DNA of 21,741 bases, taken from positions 1 through 21,741 of IMG/VR virus record IMGVR_UViG_3300035228_001189; one strand, 5' to 3'. A model generated the notes under the pieces. The model was not told the DNA's origin. It saw only the letters and a program-made list of their open reading frames with translations, and made no database searches. The position numbers were made by a program, and so were the translations under genes. Below are positions 6,945-14,383 of this stretch, piece after piece (the stretch's first letter is position 1; each line of letters begins with the position of its first letter). Origin of the DNA: a virus.

Positions 6945-9900
6945 AAACAGTACGCATGATGAATGCAAGGACATAATATGGAGGTAAGTTTTTACCCGTA
7001 CCAGAAACACCTTCGTTAGCAATCGCAGTGGTTGTAGTAGTAGTGGTTGTGTGGTCGTGTGATGCATCCATAGTCATTATCTGACCATTACTACCTTGAT
7101 CTTGGTCTTCACCAAAATTAGATGCAGTTCGGCTAAACACACCAGTAGGGGCGTAGCTATAAGGCTCACTACCAAATGTACCTGTTATAGTTTCAGTTTG
7201 AGTAGTAGAAGTTGATGTTGATGTTGCGTTGTGATCGTGTTGAACAAGCACAGCATCAGCACTACCACCAGATGAACCAGCAGAGTATGTGTCGCCCGAA
7301 GACAACACAAATCGATCTTTCAAATTAGGAGTATTATTGTTACCATCACAGATTGCCCATCCAGAAGGAACACTACCTCCACTCCACATGATGATACCAC
7401 CAATAGGAGTAATACCATTACCAGAGAATGTGTCAGCAGTACATGTACCACCCACAGTAGCATTATTAGTAACGGAAAGAGTATTGGCAGTTAGAGTGTT
7501 ACCAGTAAAGGTAAGACCACTATTGTCTTCCAGTTCTCCAGATGCACCAACAATAACAATGCGAGATGTCGTCAGGTCGCTGACCTTTGCACTACCAACA
7601 ACAGCAGTGCTGGATGTAAATGCACCACTAACTTGCAGATCACCCGTTAGTGAAGAGTCGCCAGTGACTGCCAGAGTGTTAGAACCAGCAGATGCAGCAC
7701 CCAGAACAAGTTTATCTAAAGAATAATGATCAGTCTGATCAACACTGATAGGACCAAACTTCTTCCAAGGTTGAGTAGAATCAGTAGTACGAACCCAACC
7801 AATATATCCTGCTTTATCAAATGTAGTGTTCAGAATGATCTGATCAACACTGGTTGTAGGAGCATTTTGATTAGCACCATTGATACCAACAAATACGCTG
7901 GTGCCAACATCACCACTACGATTACCCTTTAGTTGAATATCAACCAAAGAACTATTACCAAGACTGTAGAAGTTTTGCTTGACAGTCAGGTCATTGAAAT
8001 CAATCGCAGAAGGAATTTCTGTAACCCCAGTACTATCAAAAACATTGATAGTAGATTTCTCTTCACCTGTTAGAGCATCAATCTTCTTACGACCGATGAA
8101 GTATTCTCCCCGGTCATTCATACCAGAGTAAACAACACTACCACCGCGAGAGGACACAGACTGAGCAAGCAGTTGCTGCTTATCATCTAAGACACGATCT
8201 TGCGTCTGAGGTAAAGCAGTGCTATAGTTGCCGGGTCCATAACCAACATACTCAAAGGTGTGCCCAGAAGCACGGATCACACTGTGACGACGTTGCTCAA
8301 CAGGCAGAACTTTGATTCTGACAGCGGCAGAATACTGAAGGTGTGATGTTTGATTGGTACCAAGACAACCACGGATGATTTGATTTTTCGTATTATTAGA
8401 GATACGAACAATCTCATTCTCAATCTGAAGATAATCGCCGCGACGGATCTTATTGTTATCTTGCAGAGTAATGCTAGTAGAAGCAGTTGTAAGACCAGAA
8501 CTAATCTCAGTCGTCAGACCACCATAGATGGAAATTGTTTGTCCCTTAGAACGATTGCTGATACCAGCACCATGGGCAATACAACTAGGACCATTGAAGT
8601 TAGGAGAAGTTGCTGATGGAATAGAAACGGTCAGTGAAGAACCATAACCAATGCGATCTAGAACAGCAAACTGACCATTGTAAACACTATTAGCACCACT
8701 GATGACAATCTCATCACCACGACGCAAACCAATGTCACGGTTCATCGTGACAGTTGCAATTCCACTAACAGAATCATGTACAATATTAGAAACCGCAGTA
8801 GTAACACCTACATGGTAAACAAAACCATTAGTAGATGCAGCAGACACAGTTCCTTCATATACCAGAATCTTAGGATCTGTTACGTTGGTAATTCTCTGTA
8901 TACCATTGTAGGCAGTGCTGGTAACACCAACCACTTGAATAATATCCCCAACATTATTATCAATCTCAGTGACTGTGACAGTAGCATCAGTTCCAGATGC
9001 AGAGAAAGGAACACCTTTGACTGACAGAACATCATTGACACTATATCCGGAACCAAAGTCAACTATATCAATTCCGCTGATAATACCGGCAGCAGCAACA
9101 GTAACATCAGCAGTTGCTCCACTACCAGTACCACCAGAAAGGTCTACACTGAAGTAAAATTCAGCGTTACCTGATCCTGTACCCAGGTTGCTACCACCAG
9201 TCAGACTTCCTACAGTTTTGATACTGTTGAAACCATGATCAACAATAAGATTGGCACTGATGTCAGTACCAGAAACAGTTGCCTCAGTGACACCAATACC
9301 GATTCCAGTATCTTCAATGATTGCTAAGGTTGACTCACGGGTGATGCTATTAGCATTGTCATTAGATTGTACAAATCCAATGTCATCACGCACAGCATAG
9401 GACACTGCGGGTTCTGGATCATCAACATAGTTGTCAATATCAATGTTAGGTCTCAAATCATTGATATTTTGTGCAAATCGGTTCTTGCCGATGTCGTATG
9501 GAGATACCTCAGGGATACTACCATACCCAAGCATAGTCAGGTTATAGATACCATCCTGAACACCTGACTTATAGTCTTGAACAACCTCATGGTTGAATAC
9601 TTGATAAGCATTACCATAATCCTTACGGACAAAGTAAGGTGAGAAGGTACGACCAGATCCAACAACACTCTGATCATGGCGAGTATATGGAGTGCCAGTG
9701 GTAATCGTACTAATACCACCAGGATTAGTATTCAAACCAACTCTAAAGGTTTTCTTACCATCAATCTGAAGAACTTCAAACAGACCATTGAAACCAGAGT
9801 TATCTGCTCCAGAAACATTATTAGCAGAACGCAGACGGTTGATCTCAATAACCTGACCACGACGCAAGTTATGGGAGAACTTAGAGGTGATAACACCAAC

Positions 9901-12399
9901 ATTAGAAGACCAGGAAGCATCAATAATGCTAGTACCTTGACGTAAATCAATGTCACTGGTTAGGTTAGTATTATCATTCTGGAATTTATCATCATCAATA
10001 ACACTACTAGTATCTTCTAAAGAGTATCCGTTTTGCGGAGGTCCAGAAATAGAACTACCATCAGGCAGAACATAACGTAATCGATAGATTTTTTCAACAT
10101 CTTTACGACCATCACTCTTTCTTTCAATATAAGACCTAGTAGTCTCAGGTGTGATTGCCGTCTGGTTTGATACAATAGCAGCATGAAGATTGTTACCAGT
10201 CTTGACGTTGATATACCAACCAGTACTATTATATTGAATAGGATGTCCTGGTTCGCCAGGTTTCTTGATGCGAACATCAGAAACAACTCTAAGATTTCCA
10301 CCCAGGTTATTGAGACCTGCAATTGAATTATTTGCAACAGCATTCTCAGGACTTGTAGCAATCTGGATTTGATTGTTATCTAGAGAATCAGTAATAACAT
10401 AGTAATTGGTATTATACTCAATACCATCAGGAAGAGAACCACTGTCAGAATAGAATCTTACACTTTCTCCAGGAATGAATGTATGGTTTTCTTGTAGAGT
10501 AATAATATTATTAGTAATGCTACTAATACCTGCATTAGTACCAACACGGTGCTCTTTCTTACCAGAAGGTCCTGCACCTGATACCACAGTCATCAACACC
10601 TCAGCGGAGCGGATGGTGCCATCAATGTTGACCTTTAGCAGTTCACCAACCTTTTGACCAACAGTGTATGGACCAGTAGTTGCTGGGGGAGCACTATCCT
10701 GTTCAGCATAATCTCTTAGATACAGTTTAGTATCGGAAGCAGCAGCAGTCTTATCAACATCCAGTTTCAACCAGTTGCTGCTAGTCTCTTGAGTAAAGTC
10801 CCTTTGTGTAGGAAGAATACCAGTGATGTAACCTTTGTCGTCTTTAGTAAAGGCATTTGCCTTGAACCCATCTGCCTTCAGAGCTTGTGCTCCAAAGTTA
10901 GAGTTAGAGTTAGTAATTGATGCGTCAGAACCAGAGTCACATACAAAATGAATACCACAACCCACCGCAAAAGTGGATACTAACTGAAGTTGTGCGCTGT
11001 TCGACGCCTTGATGTGGAAACTTTCGTAAGTTGGTTTATGACGTGCTTGTCCGTCTGTATGCAGTAGAGTAGTAGAACCCAGTGCTGACTGGTCCTGATA
11101 TGTGCCAGTTGTGGGATTGTATTTTACAAATGCTGTATCATCCTTGTTCAAGGAGACCCCAGTAAACTGAGCGATCACCATGGACTTGAATCCACTTGCC
11201 TTGGCACCATCAGCATGGAGACCGTTGACACCAAACACCGACCGCACAGAGCAGTTGAAGATGTATGGGGAGGCACTTGTTACAGTGTCACTCTCAACAG
11301 TGACTGTGGGTGACAACCCTGTAAGGTTAGGAGTAGCAGTAGTAGCAGGTGCAGTAGTAACACTGTAGGTGAACAGCGTGTCACTCAGAACCTGAGACAC
11401 AATATGGACACCATCATACTCGGTGCCATTGACATTAGAACTGCCAGCAACACCAACAATACTAATAGGAGTACCGACAGAGAGACCATGACTGTCATTG
11501 GTAACCACAGAAACTACAGTGGTTGCAGTCGCAGAAGAAGGATTGCCACCAGAATAGATGTCAGCAATCTCAATAGCACCAACCTGAGAGATAGCACCAA
11601 CAATACGAGATTCGTCAATGACCGTCTCAAAGTCGTTATTTGCTGGGTATGATGGGATTGCCCGACCACTATTATTACCATATGCTAGTGTCAACTTAGC
11701 ATAATACATGTCAAGGTCAGTATTACCCTTACCACTTACAATGTTCGCACCATCAGCATACTCAAAGCAGGTGAGTTTATGATGGGAGAAGTTTGGAGTA
11801 TATGTATTTGTAGTATAATCTTTGAAAATCCTATCTGCCGGATCACCATCAAATAAAGTGAACTCACGGAAATAACAACCACCAGTTACTCGGAACAGGG
11901 CAGTAGCAGGAATGTTATTATTGGCAGGATCTGGTACATATTTCGGTCTAATCTTAGTCTTACGCAGGTCTGTACCTACGATAGACGTGCCCCGAGGCAT
12001 GATGACACCACCATGAATCGAGTTGAATGTATAAAGAAGGTTATCAGAACTCTGAATATTGAAGTTAGAACCAACAGAAAATTCGTTGATACTAACACTA
12101 CCACCACTTACATTAGTAGTATTGCCAGCAGTGTCAATTTGATAACCAGGACGGTTATCAATATAGTGTACGCCCGGAGATACGACAATAGTTGTCTTAT
12201 CAAATTTATCGTTATCTTTACCTAATTGATAGGAGAATCTGGCAGATTCAAGTAATGCTCTTTGAATTGTCCTGAAGGGACGAGTTCTTGAGTTACCCTT
12301 ATTACTTACGTCATCTGTTGCATCCAGTTCCTCTGGATTGACATAGATAACATTACCCTGAATGTTCTTCAGGAAATTTTCAAGTCTACTTAGAGGCAT
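6943..12399 (-). CDS. Giant fibre protein with beta-helix and tail-collar domain, 1818 aa
   Basis: The N-terminus (VIYVNPEELDATDDVSN..., PFRTIQRALLESARFS, residues 17-56) is the start of a pectin-lyase-like beta-helix of a type I associate with cyanomyovirus structural proteins. Rungs are visible to ~510 (SPYIFNCSVRSVFG, NSNSNFGAQAL). The middle carries beta modules, including GSGYS (1116-1120). Residues 1370-1440 contain ASGHTFEYVGYGPGNYSTALP. After fibre-type GDLQVSG repeats, residues 1663-1818 form a phage tail-collar domain: GITPIGGIIMWSG, GWAICDG, TPNLKDRFVL and the end LPPYYVLAFIMRTV. Two HDH motifs (1721-1723 and 1781-1783) could bind metal, as histidines do in T4 gp12 and gp37. This suggests a receptor-contacting short or side fibre. 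The start at 12399 has AGGA 10 bases upstream. No frameshift is seen. Confidence 0.85.
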   Translation of the reverse strand: MPLSRLENFLKNIQGNVIYVNPEELDATDDVSNKGNSRTRPFRTIQRALLESARFSYQLGKDNDKFDKTTIVVSPGVHYIDNRPGYQIDTAGNTTNVSGGSVSINEFSVGSNFNIQSSDNLLYTFNSIHGGVIMPRGTSIVGTDLRKTKIRPKYVPDPANNNIPATALFRVTGGCYFREFTLFDGDPADRIFKDYTTNTYTPNFSHHKLTCFEYADGANIVSGKGNTDLDMYYAKLTLAYGNNSGRAIPSYPANNDFETVIDESRIVGAISQVGAIEIADIYSGGNPSSATATTVVSVVTNDSHGLSVGTPISIVGVAGSSNVNGTEYDGVHIVSQVLSDTLFTYSVTTAPATTATPNLTGLSPTVTVESDTVTSASPYIFNCSVRSVFGVNGLHADGAKASGFKSMVIAQFTGVSLNKDDTAFVKYNPTTGTYQDQSALGSTTLLHTDGQARHKPTYESFHIKASNSAQLQLVSTFAVGCGIHFVCDSGSDASITNSNSNFGAQALKADGFKANAFTKDDKGYITGILPTQRDFTQETSSNWLKLDVDKTAAASDTKLYLRDYAEQDSAPPATTGPYTVGQKVGELLKVNIDGTIRSAEVLMTVVSGAGPSGKKEHRVGTNAGISSITNNIITLQENHTFIPGESVRFYSDSGSLPDGIEYNTNYYVITDSLDNNQIQIATSPENAVANNSIAGLNNLGGNLRVVSDVRIKKPGEPGHPIQYNSTGWYINVKTGNNLHAAIVSNQTAITPETTRSYIERKSDGRKDVEKIYRLRYVLPDGSSISGPPQNGYSLEDTSSVIDDDKFQNDNTNLTSDIDLRQGTSIIDASWSSNVGVITSKFSHNLRRGQVIEINRLRSANNVSGADNSGFNGLFEVLQIDGKKTFRVGLNTNPGGISTITTGTPYTRHDQSVVGSGRTFSPYFVRKDYGNAYQVFNHEVVQDYKSGVQDGIYNLTMLGYGSIPEVSPYDIGKNRFAQNINDLRPNIDIDNYVDDPEPAVSYAVRDDIGFVQSNDNANSITRESTLAIIEDTGIGIGVTEATVSGTDISANLIVDHGFNSIKTVGSLTGGSNLGTGSGNAEFYFSVDLSGGTGSGATADVTVAAAGIISGIDIVDFGSGYSVNDVLSVKGVPFSASGTDATVTVTEIDNNVGDIIQVVGVTSTAYNGIQRITNVTDPKILVYEGTVSAASTNGFVYHVGVTTAVSNIVHDSVSGIATVTMNRDIGLRRGDEIVISGANSVYNGQFAVLDRIGYGSSLTVSIPSATSPNFNGPSCIAHGAGISNRSKGQTISIYGGLTTEISSGLTTASTSITLQDNNKIRRGDYLQIENEIVRISNNTKNQIIRGCLGTNQTSHLQYSAAVRIKVLPVEQRRHSVIRASGHTFEYVGYGPGNYSTALPQTQDRVLDDKQQLLAQSVSSRGGSVVYSGMNDRGEYFIGRKKIDALTGEEKSTINVFDSTGVTEIPSAIDFNDLTVKQNFYSLGNSSLVDIQLKGNRSGDVGTSVFVGINGANQNAPTTSVDQIILNTTFDKAGYIGWVRTTDSTQPWKKFGPISVDQTDHYSLDKLVLGAASAGSNTLAVTGDSSLTGDLQVSGAFTSSTAVVGSAKVSDLTTSRIVIVGASGELEDNSGLTFTGNTLTANTLSVTNNATVGGTCTADTFSGNGITPIGGIIMWSGGSVPSGWAICDGNNNTPNLKDRFVLSSGDTYSAGSSGGSADAVLVQHDHNATSTSTSTTQTETITGTFGSEPYSYAPTGVFSRTASNFGEDQDQGSNGQIMTMDASHDHTTTTTTTTAIANEGVSGTGKNLPPYYVLAFIMRTV

Positions 12400-12406
12400 T
12401 ACCTAT

Positions 12407-12433
12407 TAGTCCTGACACCATTCCTTCAGACTA
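12407..12433 (-). promoter_or_regulatory. 5' leader hairpin of the 1818-residue fibre gene
   Basis: On the minus strand TAGTCTGA pairs with TCAGGACTA (8 bp with one bulged base) around the 10-base loop AGGAATGGTG. The best Shine-Dalgarno for the ATG at 12399, AGGA at 12410-12413, lies in the 3' arm and would be paired. The hairpin sits just after a late-promoter-like motif and could limit translation. Confidence 0.35.
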
Positions 12434-12439
12434 TTTAGG
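12432..12439 (-). promoter_or_regulatory. Degenerate late promoter CCTAAATA
   Basis: CCTAAATA differs from NATAAATA at one position. It overlaps the stop of the 34-residue reading frame and is 33 bases before the 1818-residue gene, the same distance as the motif before the leftmost fibre gene. The spacing is the main argument for it. Confidence 0.4.
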
Positions 12440-12539
12440 GAGCGTCATTATTTTGTTTTCTATAAAGAAGATCCCAAATATCAGTGTCCTCATCAGGTGA
12501 TTCCTTGGGTTTAGGATCTTCTACTTCTTTTTCTGGCAT
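12435..12539 (-). CDS. Small acidic protein, 34 aa, hypothetical
   Basis: The reading frame runs MPEKEVEDPKPKESPDEDTD and then IWDLLYRKQNNDAP. The first 20 residues are Glu/Asp/Lys/Pro-rich and likely disordered; the last part has a short hydrophobic motif IWDLLY that could bind a partner. Its ATG overlaps the stop of the 66-residue gene as TAATG, the same junction seen at four other places in this operon, which is the main reason to accept so short a gene. It fills otherwise empty DNA between two genes. No family is recognised; chance cannot be excluded. Confidence 0.5.
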   Translation of the reverse strand: MPEKEVEDPKPKESPDEDTDIWDLLYRKQNNDAP

Positions 12540-12739
12540 TAGGAATAAACTAATTCAATGTCCTCATCGAATTGGAGTGCAGTGTTGGTGACCGTCCAGA
12601 CGCTCATAAACTCATCTACAGTATTGCATTCAAGTTCTTGCAGTCCACCATCAGAACCATGGATGGCGAAGTAGCGTCCAGGGATGTTGATCTCAACTTT
12701 GGTAACGTACTGGTCGTTTTCCCAAGCGGCGACGGTCAT
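12539..12739 (-). CDS. Hypothetical protein, 66 aa
   Basis: An acidic small protein (MTVAAWENDQYVTKVEINIP...) that looks like a mixed alpha/beta fold: two beta strands (VTKVEINI, RYFAIHG), then a helix around TVDEFMSVWTVTNTA and an acidic tail DEDIELVYS. I do not recognise the family. It lacks a Shine-Dalgarno sequence. It has an exact TATAAT box 22 bases before its ATG with a -35-like element 17 bases further upstream, unlike its late-promoter neighbours. The 34-residue gene follows by TAATG overlap. It may be a small virion or assembly protein, or an early regulator that happens to lie here. Confidence 0.6.
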   Translation of the reverse strand: MTVAAWENDQYVTKVEINIPGRYFAIHGSDGGLQELECNTVDEFMSVWTVTNTALQFDEDIELVYS

Positions 12740-12760
12740 GTGTAGGTTGCGGTTGAAACT

Positions 12761-12789
12761 ATTATACCCTACTGAGCGTCTGAAGACAA
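12761..12789 (-). promoter_or_regulatory. Sigma-70-like promoter
   Basis: Minus strand: TTGTCT (12784-12789, four of six matches to TTGACA), 17-base spacer, TATAAT (12761-12766, exact). Predicted transcription start is near 12753, about 14 bases before the ATG at 12739. The -35 lies inside the 80-residue gene. Confidence 0.45.
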
Positions 12790-13011
12790 CTCCGCTGTGA
12801 CAGTGAAGAAAGCGTTTATGACACCGCCCCCACCGTTACGGATTACAACAGACTTTCCATAAGGCATTTGGTATACAAACAGTTCCTGGAAAACGGTTTT
12901 GGGAGTTAGTTGAACGTGAATAGTATCAACGTCAATCTTGTTTGCCCAGGTTTCAGGAAGTTCAATAATCCCGTCAACGGTTACGGTACCGCGAAATTCA
13001 ACTGTATTCAT
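12769..13011 (-). CDS. Free-standing paralogue of structural protein C-terminal module, 80 aa
   Basis: Nearly the whole protein (residues 4-76) aligns with residues 151-220 of the 268-residue protein encoded just upstream. Shared landmarks in order are V-x(2)-RG, I-x-LPE-x-W-x-N, D-x-I-x-V-x-(L/V)-TP, Q-(E/D), V-x(7)-K-x-V, and a final (A/C)F(F/Y)-x-V strand. The larger protein's lead-in (HPTKEGHRLRYACIEGPE) and C-terminal tail are absent here. The module is beta-rich and common in marine phage structural proteins, so a virion role is likely, perhaps at an interface normally filled by the large paralogue. GGAG (13020-13023) precedes the ATG by 8 bases, and an extended -10 box lies upstream. 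Confidence 0.7.
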   Translation of the reverse strand: MNTVEFRGTVTVDGIIELPETWANKIDVDTIHVQLTPKTVFQELFVYQMPYGKSVVIRNGGGGVINAFFTVTAELSSDAQ

Positions 13012-13034
13012 AATAAAAACTCCATATACTATGT

Positions 13035-13043
13035 ATTATAGCA
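13035..13043 (-). promoter_or_regulatory. Extended -10 promoter TGCTATAAT
   Basis: The minus strand reads TGC-TATAAT, an exact TGn extended -10 and TATAAT box, in the gap between the 268- and 80-residue genes and 23 bases before the ATG at 13011. No good -35 is present at the usual distance, which extended -10 promoters can tolerate. A 6-bp inverted repeat ATTACT-AGTAAT with one central base (13046-13058) lies directly upstream and could be an operator, but it overlaps coding DNA. Confidence 0.45.
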
Positions 13044-13046
13044 CAA

Positions 13047-13853
13047 TTACTTAGTAATAGTGTTGCGAGGACCCCTATATCTTTCGTCTAGAATATTACG
13101 GTCTTCATCATCTGGTGCCATGAAGACGTTTGGATCAGGATAGTCTTCCCAAGTCTTGCCTTCATAATCAATAATCAAGGGGTTGATATCCTTTCTTTCA
13201 CCATACACATGGTAGAAGCAATCGATGTCTGCACTTACAGACTCTAATACAATCTTAGTGTTGTCAAACTCCTTGACAATGATGTCCTGGTGTGCTCCAA
13301 TAGGAGTGACAGACACAGTGATGCTGTCCTCATACACCAGGTTTACCCAGTATTCAGGTAGCACAATTTCAGTCTCTCCAGTGAGTCTGCCACGGTGATA
13401 CACAGCGACTTCCGGTCCCTCAATACATGCATAGCGCAGTCGATGTCCTTCCTTTGTAGGGTGCTGGATATCGAATGACTTACCCAGAGCATCTGCTGTA
13501 GCAAATCTACTAGCAAGTCTGCCTTTATTCAAGCAGTCAACTTTACCTGTAACATATACGTCACCATCAATGTAGATAGCATTTTCTGCCTCTTCACCAA
13601 TGACTTCAACATCACCATCAACTTGCAATGCCCTGCCTTTGACACCAGACTTGAATTCATCAATGTCTGTACCAATATTGACAGTTGCCTTGGCAAATCC
13701 ACTATGCTTTCCTGCAATAACAGGTCCTGTAGCAACTAATGTGCCATTGAAAGGTTTGTCCCCATCTACAGTCTCTTTAGCGGTGTCCAGTTTTGCTGGT
13801 TGTTCTCTACCAATGTAGACTTTACCAGTCTCAATGTCCCTAATTCCTGCCAT
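13047..13853 (-). CDS. Virion structural protein with conserved beta C-terminal module, 268 aa
   Basis: The N-terminal half (residues 1-110) has spike- or fibre-like repeats (FNGTLVATGPVIAG, GRALQVDGDVEVIG, AIYIDGDVYVTGKVD), which suggests a short beta-helix. Residues 127-150 hold FDIQHPTKEGHRLRYACIEGPE. This leads into the module VYHRGRL...IVLPEYW...ITVSVTPIG...DCFYHVYGERKD (151-221), which I recognise from many marine T4-like phage structural proteins. The tail is Asp/Glu/Pro-rich. No enzymatic motif is visible. The ATG overlaps the stop of the possible spike gene (TAATG at 13853), so the two are translationally coupled; a baseplate-hub or central-spike location is a reasonable guess. Confidence 0.75.
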   Translation of the reverse strand: MAGIRDIETGKVYIGREQPAKLDTAKETVDGDKPFNGTLVATGPVIAGKHSGFAKATVNIGTDIDEFKSGVKGRALQVDGDVEVIGEEAENAIYIDGDVYVTGKVDCLNKGRLASRFATADALGKSFDIQHPTKEGHRLRYACIEGPEVAVYHRGRLTGETEIVLPEYWVNLVYEDSITVSVTPIGAHQDIIVKEFDNTKIVLESVSADIDCFYHVYGERKDINPLIIDYEGKTWEDYPDPNVFMAPDDEDRNILDERYRGPRNTITK

Positions 13854-14383
13854 TATTCTACAAGAGAGTTGATGTAATCGCCCAAGGCGGGCGGAATGAG
13901 TTTAGATTGTGGTTCATGAATGCGAACCATGTCACCGATAATGATATTGAATCCTTTTGAATTAGACAATAACTTATCAGAAGCATTTATAGTTACGTTA
14001 TGTCCTATCATCTTAGCAAAATTCTTTGCCTCAAAGTGAACATCATGTTCTGCATGTAAGTAGATGTCACCCTCAGTAGGGTCAGTTGCCTTCATAATGA
14101 TGTCTTTTGCCATCACATTGAAGGTTCCCTTACAATCAATATTGATATCCCCTTCAGACTTGATATTGATCGGACCTGCACCTTTTTGGATAAGGTTAGA
14201 ACCCTTATCATTTTCAGTGGCACGGAGTTCCCATCCACCATCTTCAAAGATTCGTAAAGATGCCGCAGATCCAGAAACAAGCGCAACTTGAGATCGGCGA
14301 ACTGCTTTACCCTCCTCTTCCTTACCGATTCGGAGTGAACCATCTTCAGGATGATTGACAATATATGGTGGGATTTTTGACAT
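13853..14383 (-). CDS. Baseplate spike-like beta-helix protein, 176 aa
   Basis: Residues ~70-150 alternate hydrophobic and polar residues in rungs such as GPINIKSEGDINIDCKG, FNVMAKDIIMKA, GDIYLHAEHDVHFEAK and HNVTINASDK. This is the pattern of the trimeric beta-helix that forms the C-terminal spike of T4 gp5 and of VgrG proteins. The N-terminal part (YIVNHPEDGSLRIGKEEEGK) may dock to the hub. The gene follows gp5 directly, overlapping its stop as TAATG, with AAAGGG upstream as ribosome-binding site. gp5 here has an OB domain but no obvious C-terminal beta-helix, so this protein could supply the membrane-piercing needle as a separate chain. No PAAR motif or terminal metal-binding histidine set is obvious. 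The spike role is an inference. Confidence 0.65.
   Translation of the reverse strand: MSKIPPYIVNHPEDGSLRIGKEEEGKAVRRSQVALVSGSAASLRIFEDGGWELRATENDKGSNLIQKGAGPINIKSEGDINIDCKGTFNVMAKDIIMKATDPTEGDIYLHAEHDVHFEAKNFAKMIGHNVTINASDKLLSNSKGFNIIIGDMVRIHEPQSKLIPPALGDYINSLVE

Noticed and set aside
7015-7060. Poly-Thr run as a phase-variable simple repeat
   Set aside because: Threonine codons are mixed ACT, ACA and ACC, so there is no uniform repeat prone to slippage in frame-changing steps.
12399-12421. Upstream 11-codon frame starting at 12421 and overlapping the 1818-residue start
   Set aside because: It lies in the hairpin loop without a properly spaced ribosome-binding site and encodes nothing distinctive; most likely chance.
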